In this document: positions 12,613 to 22,673 of the stretch, piece after piece
How positions within the stretch are numbered: position 1 is the first letter of the stretch
Layout of the letters: every line of letters starts with the position of its first letter
Source: Hypericum androsaemum
Taxonomy: Eukaryota; Streptophyta; Magnoliopsida; Malpighiales; Hypericaceae
Assembly (NCBI GenBank): GCA_963995505.1
Contig: OZ023184.1
Coordinates: forward strand, 11,548,308 to 11,612,307
Direction: 5' to 3'
Length of the DNA stretch: 64,000 bases
Program-made: the position numbers and the translations under genes
Notes under the pieces: model-generated
What the model saw: only the letters and a program-made list of their open reading frames with translations
Databases searched by the model: none
What the model was told of the DNA's origin: nothing

Positions 12613-13142
12613 AGATGGAGCGATTTTTAGCCGTTGGATCTGCTTTGGGAGATTGACGGTCGAGATTTGCTGGGGGTGGAAGTGGCGGCTTACGCCTAGT
12701 TTGTTTGTTTTTTTTTTTTGGAAGAGGTGGGGTCAAGCTCCTATATAAATACGAGAGAGTAAACCAAGTACATCAGAACACCAACCTATCCAAGACTAAG
12801 AAACCTAACTAGAGGGCCAGAAGGCACCTCATCGGCCTCAGAAATAGGATCCCCTCTTTTGAGGTTGCGGCCGCCGGCCTCAGTAAAATTCTCAGGCGGT
12901 AAAAACCCAGTGGAAAAACTCGCAAGCAATAAAACCCCCTGGGAAAACACGCAAGAGGGAAAGAGCACATCGGCAATGTCAGAGTGACCCGCCTTGACGT
13001 TGAAACTGCTGAACCTGACCCCTATGTATCATCTCTGGCCGCACAAGTACAACGAGGGAGACTAACTCCACGCAAGTCATCTAGGTACACCTCAACACTA
13101 AAATCTAAGGGTACATCAGACACAACATGATCATACGATATC

Positions 13143-13925
13143 TGATACGAACCCCGCCAACGATGCGCGAGACCCGTCCACGAAGCGTTAAATTTTCATA
13201 TCATTCTAGATCAGTTCGTGATGGAGATCTCAACCCAATGCTCACAACCAAACAAGAACCTTAATATTAAGACCGCGACCCGCTGCTTGAGTTGAAACAA
13301 AGAACCTTGATATATCGATGACGCCACAAACGGTATGAAGATCCGCCTGATAAGTCGAAGTTGAACTCAACGAAATCACTCCGTTGTGTTCGAGAAATTC
13401 CGTAGAACCAAGGGAAAGACTTGCTCACATTTTTTTGATCAAAATATTCTCACTCTTCTCATTGCATAAGCCTCTATAAATAGACTCAATATTACAAAGA
13501 GATTACTAATCAAACAGCTCCTAAAAAGGAACAAAAATCTGGCTGGAAAGGGAAACAAAAAAGGAAACAATTCTCTGCCTTTTAGGAAGGCTACAAACTT
13601 GAATATCAAGTAATAATAAACCAAAAGTTGCTGGAATATAATTTTCTAATCAAAACTAATGGCTGAAATAAACTTCCTAAATAGAATGCCAGAATCAAAG
13701 AGAATGAATCTTCAAGATCTTTGATGCTGGAATTTCCTTCTTTAACATGAATGAATGCTCTCAATTTCGTGGTTCTTCAACAATGGACTTCAATGAACTC
13801 ACTTGAGTCCAACTCTTCAATATAAGCTTGGAAATCAGCCTGTTAAATTGTAACTTTAAGCGCTTTGCACATGCTCTCACAATTGGTCAGATTAGTACTT
13901 AATAAGGCAGCTAGGATTCATATCA
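13143..13925 (-). repeat. 3' LTR of the non-autonomous gypsy element
   Basis: Direct repeat of 15135-15916. Preceded in element orientation by the polypurine tract and followed by the ATATC duplication. The internal ORF runs 34 nt into this LTR before its stop. Confidence 0.9.
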
Positions 13926-14923
13926 TTCCCCTCCTCTTGAAAGAAATTTGTCCTCAAATCCTCACATATGCCATGCCTTTGCCAATTAATAACCATATTG
14001 GAACAAAGTTGAGTTTTTGAACGTCGTGGTTGTATTTGATATCTTTCGCTCCAACAGAATATATATTTCAAACATAAACTATCTGAATTCATCTTCAAAT
14101 CAAAAGTTAAAGACTTACTTTTTTGAATAAGCCTTTCACCAATCTTCAAACTATTCCACAAGTTGATTAATAGAGAACCACCAACATAATCGAACTTGTC
14201 AACTCCCAAGAAATCAATATGCTTAACAACATATTCAACATGAAAATCTGGATGCATGTATGGTGTGGGCTGAACCTCTTCCTTGTCGACCACAATAACA
14301 AATTCTTTATGTTCATCAGCAATAGGAGTTATGTACTTCATCATTTGAACAACATCCACCACAGATGATTCATCGAATAAATCCCTCAGGTAAAGTAGTG
14401 ACATATTTTGCTCATCAAAACCATCTCCATCAAATAAGTCAATTGAATATTTACCAAACTCCTCCCATGTCAAAACCTCTTCAACAACTTCATGAGAAGC
14501 AACCTTCAAAGAATTGTCAGAACCACATACCTTGACCTCAATGTCACACTTAGCGTGAATGGTCTTCTCACGTTGCACTTCACAACCTTCTCTTGCATGC
14601 AAGTCAATTTTTCTTGCCAATGACATAAGTTTCTCTCAGCTATCTTCATCATCCCACCCTGTAACTCGATGAGTACTATCACCTTTCACCCCAATCTTCC
14701 TTTGTGGAGCTCTTGTATTCCTACATACATTAGGAACAACTTGTACCTGCTCTGAAAGTTTGCTCTCAATCCGGTCTATCAGTTTGTGAAATTTCTTGAT
14801 CTCCCCACTCACCATGCAATTCATCTCACTCATCATGACCTCTATAAACTTTTTTGGATCAGCCAATGACTCATCATCTTCAAAGTTTCTTCGTGAGTAG
14901 TAGTGGGACATGTTTTTGCTCAT
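13892..14923 (-). CDS. Internal ORF of the non-autonomous element, with one in-frame TGA
   Basis: An ATG at 14923 opens 95 codons (starting MSKNMSHYYSRRNFEDDE), closed by TGA at 14638-14636; the same frame then continues for GAG AAA CTT and an ATG at 14626 opens another 244 codons. So this is one frame of about 343 codons with a single stop. The first part is acidic and helix-rich (possible coiled coil around IKKFHKLIDRIESKL). The end reads EDLRTNFFQEEGND, nearly the same as [14 protein letters not shown] just before the 3' LTR of the gypsy element at 54741-61571, which shows descent from a gypsy Pol 3' end. The middle is unrecognised. It might be a packaging or structural protein or a captured gene piece; the TGA may be a mutation or a readthrough site. 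Confidence 0.6.
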
Positions 14924-15134
14924 CTTTTTTTTATTTTCTTTCAGACCTTTTTTCAGCTTTCTTTTCTTTTCTTTTGTAGGCTTCCTTCTTTTTTTTTTGT
15001 TTTTTTGGATATTTTTCTTTTTTTTCTTTCTCCAACTCAGATTACAATAAGAATAACTAACAGAAAACTAAAGACAAAAATGAAATTTAAAGGATAGATA
15101 GAACTGAAATAGAACCTTAAGCTCTGATACCAAA

Positions 15135-15916
15135 TGATACGAACCCTGTCAATGATGCGCGAGACCCGTCCACGAAGCGTTGAATTCCCAGATAGTTCTA
15201 GATCAGTTCGTGATGGAGATCTCGACCCGATGCTCACAACTTAACAAGAACCTTGCTATTAAGACCCCGACCCACTGCTTGAGTTGAAACAAAGAACCTT
15301 GATATATCGATGACGCCACAAACGGTATGAAGATCCACTTGATAAGTCAAAGTTGAACTCAACAAAATCACTCTGCTGTGTTCGAGAAGTTCCGTAGAAC
15401 CAAAGGAGAGACTTGCTCACATTTTTTGATCAAAATATTCTCCCTCTTCTCATTGCATAAGCCTCTATAAATAGGCTCAATATTACAAAGAGATTCCTAA
15501 TCAAACAACTCCTAAAAAGGAAAAAAAATCTGGCTGGAAAGAAAAACTAAAAAAGAAACAATTCTCTGCCTTTTAGGAAGGTTACAAACTTGATTATCAA
15601 GTAATAATAAACCAAAAGTTGCTGAAATATAATTTCTTAATCAAAACTAATGGCTGAAATAAACTTCCTAAATAGAATGCCCAAATCAAATAGAATGAAT
15701 CTTCAAGATCTTTGCTACTGGAATTTCCTTCTTTAACATGAATGAATGCTCTCAATTTCGTGGTTCTTCAACAATGGACTTCGATGAACTCACTTGAGTC
15801 CAACTCTTCAATATAAGCTTGAAAATCAGCCCATTAAATTATACCTTGAAGTGCTTTGCACATGCTATCATAATTGGTCAGATTAGTACTTAATAAGGCT
15901 GCTATGATTCATATCA
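15135..15916 (-). repeat. 5' LTR of the non-autonomous gypsy element
   Basis: Direct repeat of 13143-13925; ends two bases before the TGGTATCAGAGC primer-binding site. Confidence 0.9.
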
Positions 15917-17512
15917 ATATCTCCAGGGCGTACTTGGAGAGGGCGTCTGCCACACGGTTGCCCTCCTTCCAGGTATGCTGAATGTCGATCTCCCAACTCT
16001 TCATCAACATCTCCAACGCTTGCAAGATTAGGGTCGCCAGGGGGTTGGCTCGGTCAACCTCTCGACTGACGCATAGGATGGCCAAAGATGAGTCAACCTC
16101 TACCTGGACCCGCCAAAACCTCTTCTCCCAAGTCAGCTCAAGTTAAGGACAAGGGCCCATAGCTCCGCAGCTAAGGAGGTACAACTACCAATGCCCTTAG
16201 CAAACCCAAAAATCAAAATACCACCCGAGCCGCATATAATGCCACCAGCGCCGGCAGGGCTCGGGTTGCCCGTCGAAACTCCATCTATATTGAGCCTGAG
16301 GAAGCCTTCCACATGACACTGCCAGGATACTAGGATCTCTTGACGAGGGAGTAATGGAGTATTTCAATCCGCTAGGATACGAGCAAACTCCTGTTCTTGC
16401 AAAGAAATGAGGGAGAGGGGGTGTCCCGAGATGGTGCCAGGTCGGAAGGCTGAGTCACTCCGCCGTCGCTATAACCACCAACAGGCAGTCAAAAAAGTCA
16501 TTACCCACTGCGGGCCATCAGTTAGGGTAGTAGTATCTGAGATGTTGGCCCAAAGTAATCAGCGAGGGTCAGTCTCGGTATAGAAGTCCTGTGGAGGGCA
16601 TGGCAGAAGAGATCCCATACCAACCTGGAAGACCTGTAATCACGAGACATATGCATCTAACACTTAGACTCAGTACCACATCTCGAACCCGTATCATCCT
16701 CAGTGAAATGTTTCTGTGCTCGCTCCGTATTTTCATCAGCCTGCAATGACAAAACAATCATATGAAGAAATGAATCCTCTCAGGCACCCGTAAGGCCCAG
16801 ATCTGGGTCTAGATCGGGACAGCAGGTGGCATCTCTATGTTTCTACACAAAACCCCATACACAGACCGTGTTGAGAAGCGACCATCCTAGATGAGAGCCC
16901 AAGATAGTGAGTCAGTCCAGTCCAGCGAGACCTGCAAAAAGGATGAAGTCAGAGAACTCATAATATGTGGCGGTAAGAGGGTCTCCAAGTGAGAGATATC
17001 CCAGCTCCCTTCCGGACACTAGTACTCAGCCACTCGCTTCCCGACCTCCTATGCAGGGAGATCGCCAAGAAGGTTATTCCAGAGAGGAGAGGGTGAGAGC
17101 CATTGGTCATCCCAGAAGGAAGTACGAAGCCTATTACCCATGTTCTGACAAAAGCCATGGGAGAGAAGGGGATGGACTTTCACCATGGCCCGCCAAGTAG
17201 CAGACAAGTCACACTTCAGCTTTAGCAAATTAAGGTCACTATCATCCCTACCATACTTGCCAATCAAGACCCGAGTCCAGAGGGGTCCTCTAACTAGAGA
17301 AGTCTCCAGGGTAGCTTGGCAAAGGACGCCATATTGGCCTTTTGTATCGGCTGAAGCCCAAGACCACCTACTTCCTTGGGGAGGCACATAATAATCCCAT
17401 CCGACAAGATGCATCCACTGAAAATCTTGGTGAGAGCCTCAAATGAACTCCCAGACAGGAGTTCGCCAGAGAAGCTGACCAGAGACTCGGTTTGGCTAAT
17501 CAAGGGTATAAA

Positions 17513-17672
17513 AGTCATTTCAAATATAAAATAATAATAAAATGACTGATGACGTCAGCGAGGGACTCGATAGTATAATAAAACCAAACACGAAGGAGGG
17601 CAAAATTATTTCTAGAAGTCCAGGGACTTGAGAGGTAGGGCATCAAAATACCAAGGACCTGAGAGTAATTTG
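17513..17672. mobile_element. Partial MITE of the GGTAAATTA family
   Basis: Right-hand end only: it carries the family's GACGTCAGCGAGGGACTCG segment and closes with GGACCTGAGAGTAATTTGCC. The same arrangement is seen at 22200-22673 and at the right edge near 35270-35470. The left half is absent here, replaced by the LINE. Confidence 0.55.
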
Positions 17673-17689
17673 CCAAAAAATAATTAAAA

Positions 17690-18537
17690 ATAAAAAATCT
17701 TTCCCTCTCTCATCTCCTCCCCTCCCCTCTATTGAAGACAAATGAAAGTCTTCTTCTCCAGCTCAACAAATGAAAGTAGCCATAAAAAAATGGAGAAAAG
17801 TGCATATGCTTTTGCCAGTGATCTAATACTAGCATCTGGTGGGACAAGAGGATCTGGTGGGATGGTGGGGTGGAAGTACTCATATTACTACTATCGAAGA
17901 GGTGAAGAAAAATTACTCATATTTTGAGAGAATATGTAGAGAATGGAGATGCCTTTGATGCCTGCAGGTGCATAAGGGAGCTATGAGTCATATTTTTTCA
18001 TTATGAAGTTGTAAAGTGAGCATTGGTCTTGGCAATGGAGATCTAAGCTGCTTAGTCACATATACCCAAAGCTGTTGAGGGAAACATTCGAGGAAGGTTT
18101 GATAAGTTCCATCCAGATGATGAAAGGCTTTTCTCATTTAGTTGAGAGCCATGATGACCTTGCTTTGGTTATTCAATCTGCAAAATCCATGTTTCAATGG
18201 AGGATAGAGGTGAGAGGGGAGAGTGGAGTAGAGAGTAGAGAGAAGAGAGGAAATGCTTTTTTGTTTTTAATTTTTTTTTATTGAGAGGTATTCTGATTTT
18301 TTTAGGTGTACAATTTTGTCAGAGTTATTTTTTGAAAACAGAGTTAAGGACCTAAGAATTATATTTTATCAAATTTGGAGGACATAAATAAGAATTTTAA
18401 AACAATAACGACCCTATTGGTTATTTTGTTAAACCCCAGAGATCTAAGATAATTTTCTCTTTTTTTTCTTTTTATATGTAAAATTATTTAAAATTACGTT
18501 GTGTAACCTATGGATTTATTCCAATCGACAGGTATTA
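17690..18537. other. No clear gene; possible inserted gene fragment
   Basis: A readable plus-strand stretch at about 18030-18210 (peptide KLLSHIYPKLLRETFEEG) has coding-like composition but no recognised domain and no start or splice frame. It sits between a pyrimidine-rich stretch (17700-17735) and a MITE-like right end near 18460. Could be a fragment picked up by a transposon. Confidence 0.3.
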
Positions 18538-18745
18538 ATATAATGACTAGTAAATAACGCAAGGTGGGAAGGATGTTAATGGGTTCTGCCTCGTTTTTCA
18601 GGGGTCGGTGGGTCAATTCCCACTCCTTGCGAAAATGGAAAATCTTTGCTTGGGAGAGAGTAAAACTCAAAGCCGTCTAGAGCCCCAGGGTTTAGGCCAA
18701 CCCGCCTAAATTTTTTCCACCAAAAAAAATATATAATGACTAGTA
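18538..18745 (+). mobile_element. SINE with exact 15-bp target duplication
   Basis: Body 18553-18730, flanked by ATATAATGACTAGTA at 18538-18552 and 18731-18745 (perfect). The 3' end is A-rich (CCACCAAAAAAAAT). A B-box-like GGGTCAATTCC lies near 18610, preceded by an A-box-like TGTTAATGGG near 18573, as in tRNA-derived plant SINEs transcribed by RNA polymerase III and moved by LINE machinery. No ORF. Confidence 0.8.
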
Positions 18746-18856
18746 CAATTTGTATGGTAATTCTCTTAATAAAAATCGTACTTATACATCCAAAAACCAA
18801 TCAAGTGTTGCATGATTATCTCTCGAACCATGTTTTCCGAAGCATTGGCGTAACTA

Positions 18857-19388
18857 GGATAGGATGTGTCAATCAAAAGCGGAGGGTAGTACAGGCTTTC
18901 AGAAGATTGAGATCTTCAGGAGAGTGATGTTGGCCAAGCAGGGTTGGCGTCTTCTTTGTTCGCCGGACTCACCAACTGCTATTTTGATGGGGTTCGGAAT
19001 GGCAGTGCTACTTTTGATGGAGCTGTGCGGGCCTTTCCTCATCTTGCTCATCCTACTCTGTTGGAGGCTCATTTGGGGATTGAGTTGGCCGATTTGCTTA
19101 ACCTTAGGCGGGTGGTGTTCGAGTCCAATTGTCTGCCGTTGTTCTCGCTTTGCAGCGACCTTGCTCTTGCGATTGATGATTGCCAACATGCTGTGGTTTC
19201 ATTTAATGATTTACTTATGTTCGTAGAGAGGCTCGCCCATACCTTAGAGGAAGACTTTATTTTCTGGTCCTGGTTCAGATCGTGTGTTCTCCCAGATTCT
19301 CATGGCCATTGAGACTCTGATTGAAAGGGAGGCACTTTTACTGGTGTTTTGAGTTTCATGCAATAAAAGTTTCAATTTTCCCGTAAAA
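18857..19388 (+). pseudogene. LINE 3' remnant (RNase H tail)
   Basis: Starts with LINE-type FRRVMLAKQGWRLL (frame 18864), then after a frame change an RNase H-like tail (18944-19312) with EAHLGIELADLLNLRRVVFES. Ends with an AATAAAAG signal near 19360 and a short A-run at 19384-19389. RT core and upstream parts are missing; frames are broken. Confidence 0.7.
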
Positions 19389-19629
19389 AATGGATTTGGA
19401 TTCAGGGGACTACATAAAAAGCATCCCCATGGTATGGACTAAATATGGGCTTTTAGATTTGATCAAATTCTTTTTTTACAGATCTGATGGTCAGAATCTG
19501 TTGAGGGTATTTTCGAGTTTTTATCCAAACATACTCATTAGGGTTTCACCTTTTTTCTATATAATCCACACCCCCCCCAAAAAAAATCTCTCCCTCTCCC
19601 TCTCCCTGGCCTTGATCTCTTGCTTCCTC

Positions 19630-19878
19630 ATGATCTCCTCCTCTCTTGCCTACCCTCCATCTCCAAGTACCTCTCCTGCTCCTTCTAACGCACCAAGTAC
19701 CTCTCCTTCTCTGTCTCCGGATGCACCGGCTCTTTTGCCTTCCGATGGACCCTCCGAAGCCGTTGCTCCGATGCCGGGTCATCATCATTCTGCCTCCACC
19801 GTTGTCTCTGCCTCCAGAGTGATGCTATTTGGTCTTACCCTTTTCGTTAGTGTTGCTGTCCTCGGTGTGTCTCTTTAG
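19630..19878 (+). CDS. Arabinogalactan-protein-like ORF (82 codons) inside a TIR element
   Basis: Encodes a small Pro/Ser/Ala-rich protein: after the ATG at 19630, SP/TP/AP dipeptides (YPPSPSTSPAPSNAPSTSPS) dominate up to a His-rich PMPGHHH, and the C-terminus is hydrophobic (VMLFGLTLFVSVAVLGVSL), as in GPI-anchored classical AGPs. In frame and just before the ATG the sequence encodes LSLSLSLALISCFL, which would make a good signal peptide with the SSSLA cleavage context, so the original start may have been further upstream and lost; the frame is open back to 19390. A TATA-like CTATATAAT lies near 19557. Because it lies between TIRs, it is more likely a captured copy of a cell-wall protein gene than the founding locus. 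Expression is unknown. Confidence 0.45.
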   Translation: MISSSLAYPPSPSTSPAPSNAPSTSPSLSPDAPALLPSDGPSEAVAPMPGHHHSASTVVSASRVMLFGLTLFVSVAVLGVSL

Positions 19879-20214
19879 ATGGATATGAAATAATTAAGAA
19901 TGATTTTAGTTGGAAGGTTGACTATATGTTATTGTCTTCGGCTTGTATTATTTTTGTTAATTCTTGGGGATTTGTATTGTTCTTTTAGAACCATTACATT
20001 TTATTCTATGATCTGCCTTGAGGTTTGTCTCCAGTCTTTACTTAATTGGCTTTTTTGATCCCCTGGCCAAAAAGAAATATTTGACTTTGATTTTTACGTG
20101 TTTGTACTTGTTATAACTTTACCACTTTGGTATATGAGAGAATTAATCAGCATTCGAATCAAATCATAACCCACCTAGTAGAAAATCTCTCATTGTCACG
20201 ACAGTATCATAGAT

Positions 20215-20580
20215 GAATGATACCAATATTAAAGTAGAATGATACCAATATCCTAGAACGATGATACCAATATTCGAGAAGAATAAAACCAATACATTCA
20301 AATGGTATACATTTTCACTTATAATGGGATACCAATATTGGAGAAGATGAAAACCAATATCGCGGTGGAATGAAACCAATATCATAGTAGAATGAAACCA
20401 ATGTCATAGTAGAATGAAACCAATAACATAGAAGAATGAAACCAATGTCATAGTATAATGAAACCAATAACATAGTATAATGAAACCAATAACATAGAAG
20501 ATGGAAACTAATATCATAGTAGAATGAAACCAATAGCATAGAAGATGGAAACCAATATCCGAGAAAATGGAAACCAATAT
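20215..20580. repeat. Minisatellite, ACCAATATC-type units of about 21-23 bp
   Basis: Irregular tandem units such as GAAACCAATATCATAGTAGA repeat more than fifteen times. The minus-strand ORFs over this stretch (20164-20539) are repeat artefacts rich in SFYYDIGF-like repeats. Confidence 0.85.
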
Positions 20581-20789
20581 TCCTATACTTGTATTTTCAT
20601 AAATTATATTATTTTGCTAATATTTTTTTAATTATTTTAATTATTGTATTTCTAATATTGCCCCTATCCCTTTCAGTGGGGATTACCCATGTCCCCACTG
20701 AATTTGAACCATCAAAAAACATCTCTGGTCTCGAAACGAACTCCCTTCATCTATTCTAGCCATCATAATGAGCTTCTCGAATTGCATTT

Positions 20790-21145
20790 ATATTCACTTG
20801 AATCCAACTTTTAGTGTAATGTTTCTCATATTTGGAACGTGGAATTGTATCTCACATCCAATGTAAAATAATTCATGTTTTGTTTTGATCTCAATGATTA
20901 ATAGTAGTAATAGAAATTCTTAGGCGAATGAATTGTAATAAAACGTATGCGATATAAATAGAGAGAACTCTAAGAATCATTCCAGAAATTTGTCAACAAC
21001 ATTTCTCTCTCCTTTCCCTTCTTTCTTTTCTCCCCTCTCTTTCCTTTCTTTTCTTGATTCTAAATCTTGGAAACCCTATCAAGGTCAATACAGTCATACT
21101 ATTATTATGTGTTAATTATTACCATTTGATATCGGATCCTGTCCA
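20790..21145 (+). mobile_element. Degraded LTR with PBS-like sequence
   Basis: A stretch with a TATA box (GATATAAATAGAG near 20951) and CT-rich leader-like sequence (21000-21060) ends near 21120 and is followed by TGATATCGGATC (about 21128-21139), 9 of 12 bases matching the tRNA-Met site TGGTATCAGAGC. This looks like an old 5' or solo-type LTR junction; the other LTR is not seen. Confidence 0.35.
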
Positions 21146-21510
21146 TTAGATTAGTCCAAACAAGCTTTCAAATGGGATAAATTGATTATTTCTTGAATTA
21201 TATGTTTAACAAGTATAGGAAAATTAATTATAAAATCCTTGGAATTTTAGCCCTAATAGACCAGACCCATTGCTGCCTAGAACCTCTCATTCAAGTGTAA
21301 CGAACTTCAGCTTAAAGCATGGCTAGCAATATAGACCACAATAACATTCGACAAAAACAAAATTGTAGAGCCCTATAATCATATATTTAAAAGCCTGAAA
21401 ATGTATGCCCGATGAGTGTTGGGCCTTATATCTACGAGTGAACTCTCCATGTCCGGTAGGTCCACCCTTTGGAGTTTGGACAATTAATGATGTTCGTTCA
21501 ATTTATACCT
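21146..21510. other. No gene recognised
   Basis: AT-rich, no ORF or terminal repeat seen; the ORF at 21405-21683 runs across a poly-T tract into the LINE tail and is not credible. Confidence 0.5.
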
Positions 21511-22192
21511 TTTTTTTTTTGCAAAACGTCAGGGCAAGGCCCCAATTTCTTTATCAATCGTCAATAAGGGAGGTGATGAATAGGCAAGATGTAAGAGAGG
21601 TGATGAATATCAAAGTGGGAAATATAGGTAAGGCGTCATCTACTCTATTTCTTTCGTGTATGCTCATATATAACTTTCATTGACGATCTTCTAGATCTCG
21701 AGTGCGTTGGATCAAAACCAAATTTGGGTGCTAGCGGTCCATCTCACGTCCTACGATTGAAATAGCTAAAGATGAATTGATCCCACGATGACGCTTCGGT
21801 GATCCCAATTTTAACTCGAGTCCCTAAATGAGACCCTAGAGGTGGCCAACAAAGGAGGTGCAAATGCCTAGACCTTTAGCAAAAGCCAACCACTCAGTTA
21901 CTAGCGGCATCACGAATGACTCCGACTACTTGAGAAGGATCGCGGTTACCATGCGAAACTCCATCAGTGTTGGCTTTCACATTGCCACTCGGGAGTCGCA
22001 TCCAGGAGACACGGACCTGCTGTTTTGGAGTTGGCTTAGTCTTCTCGTTTGAAACGAACCGAGAACTCAACTATCTGGATATAATAAAGAGTTTGAGAAA
22101 CAGACATTCGTGAAAACCAATGGGCCATGATGAACATGGTAGCCCAAAGGAGACCATTGAAGCAGACACCGTCACTCCTATAACTTGCAACA
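21511..22192 (-). pseudogene. LINE 3' remnant, minus strand
   Basis: The plus strand begins with a T-run (21511-21521), the complement of a poly(A) tail, and continues with sequence alignable to the RNase H region of the 12.7-17.5 kb LINE (shared AAACTCCATC and GGAGGT...CCTTTAGCAAA blocks). Only the 3' end survives and frames are broken. Two short near-repeats of GGGAGGTGATGAATA occur at 21569-21610. Confidence 0.5.
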
Positions 22193-22199
22193 AAAAATG

Positions 22200-22673
22200 G
22201 GTAAATTATTTTCAGTTCCCTGGGTTATAGTAAAATAGATGATTTGGTCCCTGTATTTTATTAATGCATGTAGCCGTCCTTAGTTTTCCCCTCGGGCTCC
22301 CCATTCTACCCTCGCCTTCTCCTAGATTGGGAGATTTAAGTGAGAAGGTGGATCTGCAGAGGACGATGACGGTCATGACGAGGCAAAGGAGGGTGACCTT
22401 GCCGTGGCGGAGTACCTCGCTGTCCCAGGCAACGAGCTCGAGGGCCTCTCAATCAGAGCTTCTCGCTAGAGAAGAATGGAGAAAGTTTTTATTTAATTTA
22501 TTGATTCTTGGTAAGGGTATATAAGTCGTTTGCATGAAAAAAAATCGATGACGTTAGCGAGAGATTCGAGAGTATAATTTAACCTAACTACGAGGACAGC
22601 TACATGCACTAAGGAAATACAGAGATCAAATCGTCTATTTTACTATAACTCAGGGACCTGAGGGTAGTTTACC
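22200..22673. mobile_element. GGTAAATTA-family MITE (474 bp)
   Basis: Inverted ends of about 55 bp: the left begins GGTAAATTATTTTCAGTTCC; the complement of the right begins GGTAAACTACCCTCAGGTCC, and both continue with GTTATAGTAAAATAGA. Interior carries a GC-rich segment and the GATGACGTTAGCGAGAGATTC block shared with 17.5 kb and 35.3 kb. Flanks are A-rich on both sides (CAAAAAATG and AAAAAAATA), so the duplication length cannot be fixed. No transposase. Confidence 0.7.

Larger units (their letters stand above)
13143..15916 (-). mobile_element. Non-autonomous gypsy-type LTR retrotransposon (2774 bp)
   Basis: Bounded by LTRs of 783 bp (13143-13925) and 782 bp (15135-15916) and by an exact 5-bp duplication ATATC (13138-13142 and 15917-15921). 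In element orientation the LTRs run TGATATGAATC to GGTTCGTATCA. The primer-binding site TGGTATCAGAGC (initiator-tRNA-Met type) lies at 15132-15121 after two spacer bases, and the polypurine tract AAGAGGAGGGGAA at 13938-13926. It lacks protease, RT, RNase H and integrase, so it must depend on a partner. The two LTRs differ at roughly 5% of positions by eye, so this is not a recent insertion. Confidence 0.9.
12704..17512 (-). mobile_element. 5'-truncated LINE (L1-type), interrupted by an LTR element
   Basis: The minus strand encodes the C-terminal part of a plant LINE reverse transcriptase polyprotein: the region after RT with GGLGLQPIQKANM and LVRGPLWTRVLIGKYG (about 17049-17518), then an RNase H tail with HTWKEGNRVADALSKYAL (about 15920-15990). 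The 3' end is a T-run on the plus strand at about 12704-12722, that is, a poly(A) tail of the minus-strand element. Stops and frame breaks interrupt it; endonuclease and RT core are missing. A 2774-bp LTR element (13143-15916) sits inside the RNase H region. Clearly inactive. Confidence 0.8.
19389..20715. mobile_element. TIR element A1 with gene-like insert and minisatellite
   Basis: Left end GGATTCAGGGGACTACATAA (from about 19397) and the complement of the right end, AAATTCAGTGGGGACATGGG (near 20700), are imperfect inverted repeats of about 35 bp. Between them lie an AGP-like ORF (19630-19878) and an ACCAATATC minisatellite (about 20215-20580). A second element of the same build is at 35850-37710. 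No transposase. The superfamily is unsure; length and inserts recall Mutator-like Pack elements. I could not resolve a clean target duplication. Confidence 0.55.

Noticed and set aside
20164..20539. Minus-strand ORFs rich in Phe/Tyr/Ile repeats
   Set aside because: They are translations of the ACCAATATC minisatellite and carry no other features.
20215..20580. CRISPR-like spaced repeats
   Set aside because: Units are irregular, adjoin without unique spacers, and sit in a plant TIR element; this is a minisatellite. The same holds for 36500-37440.
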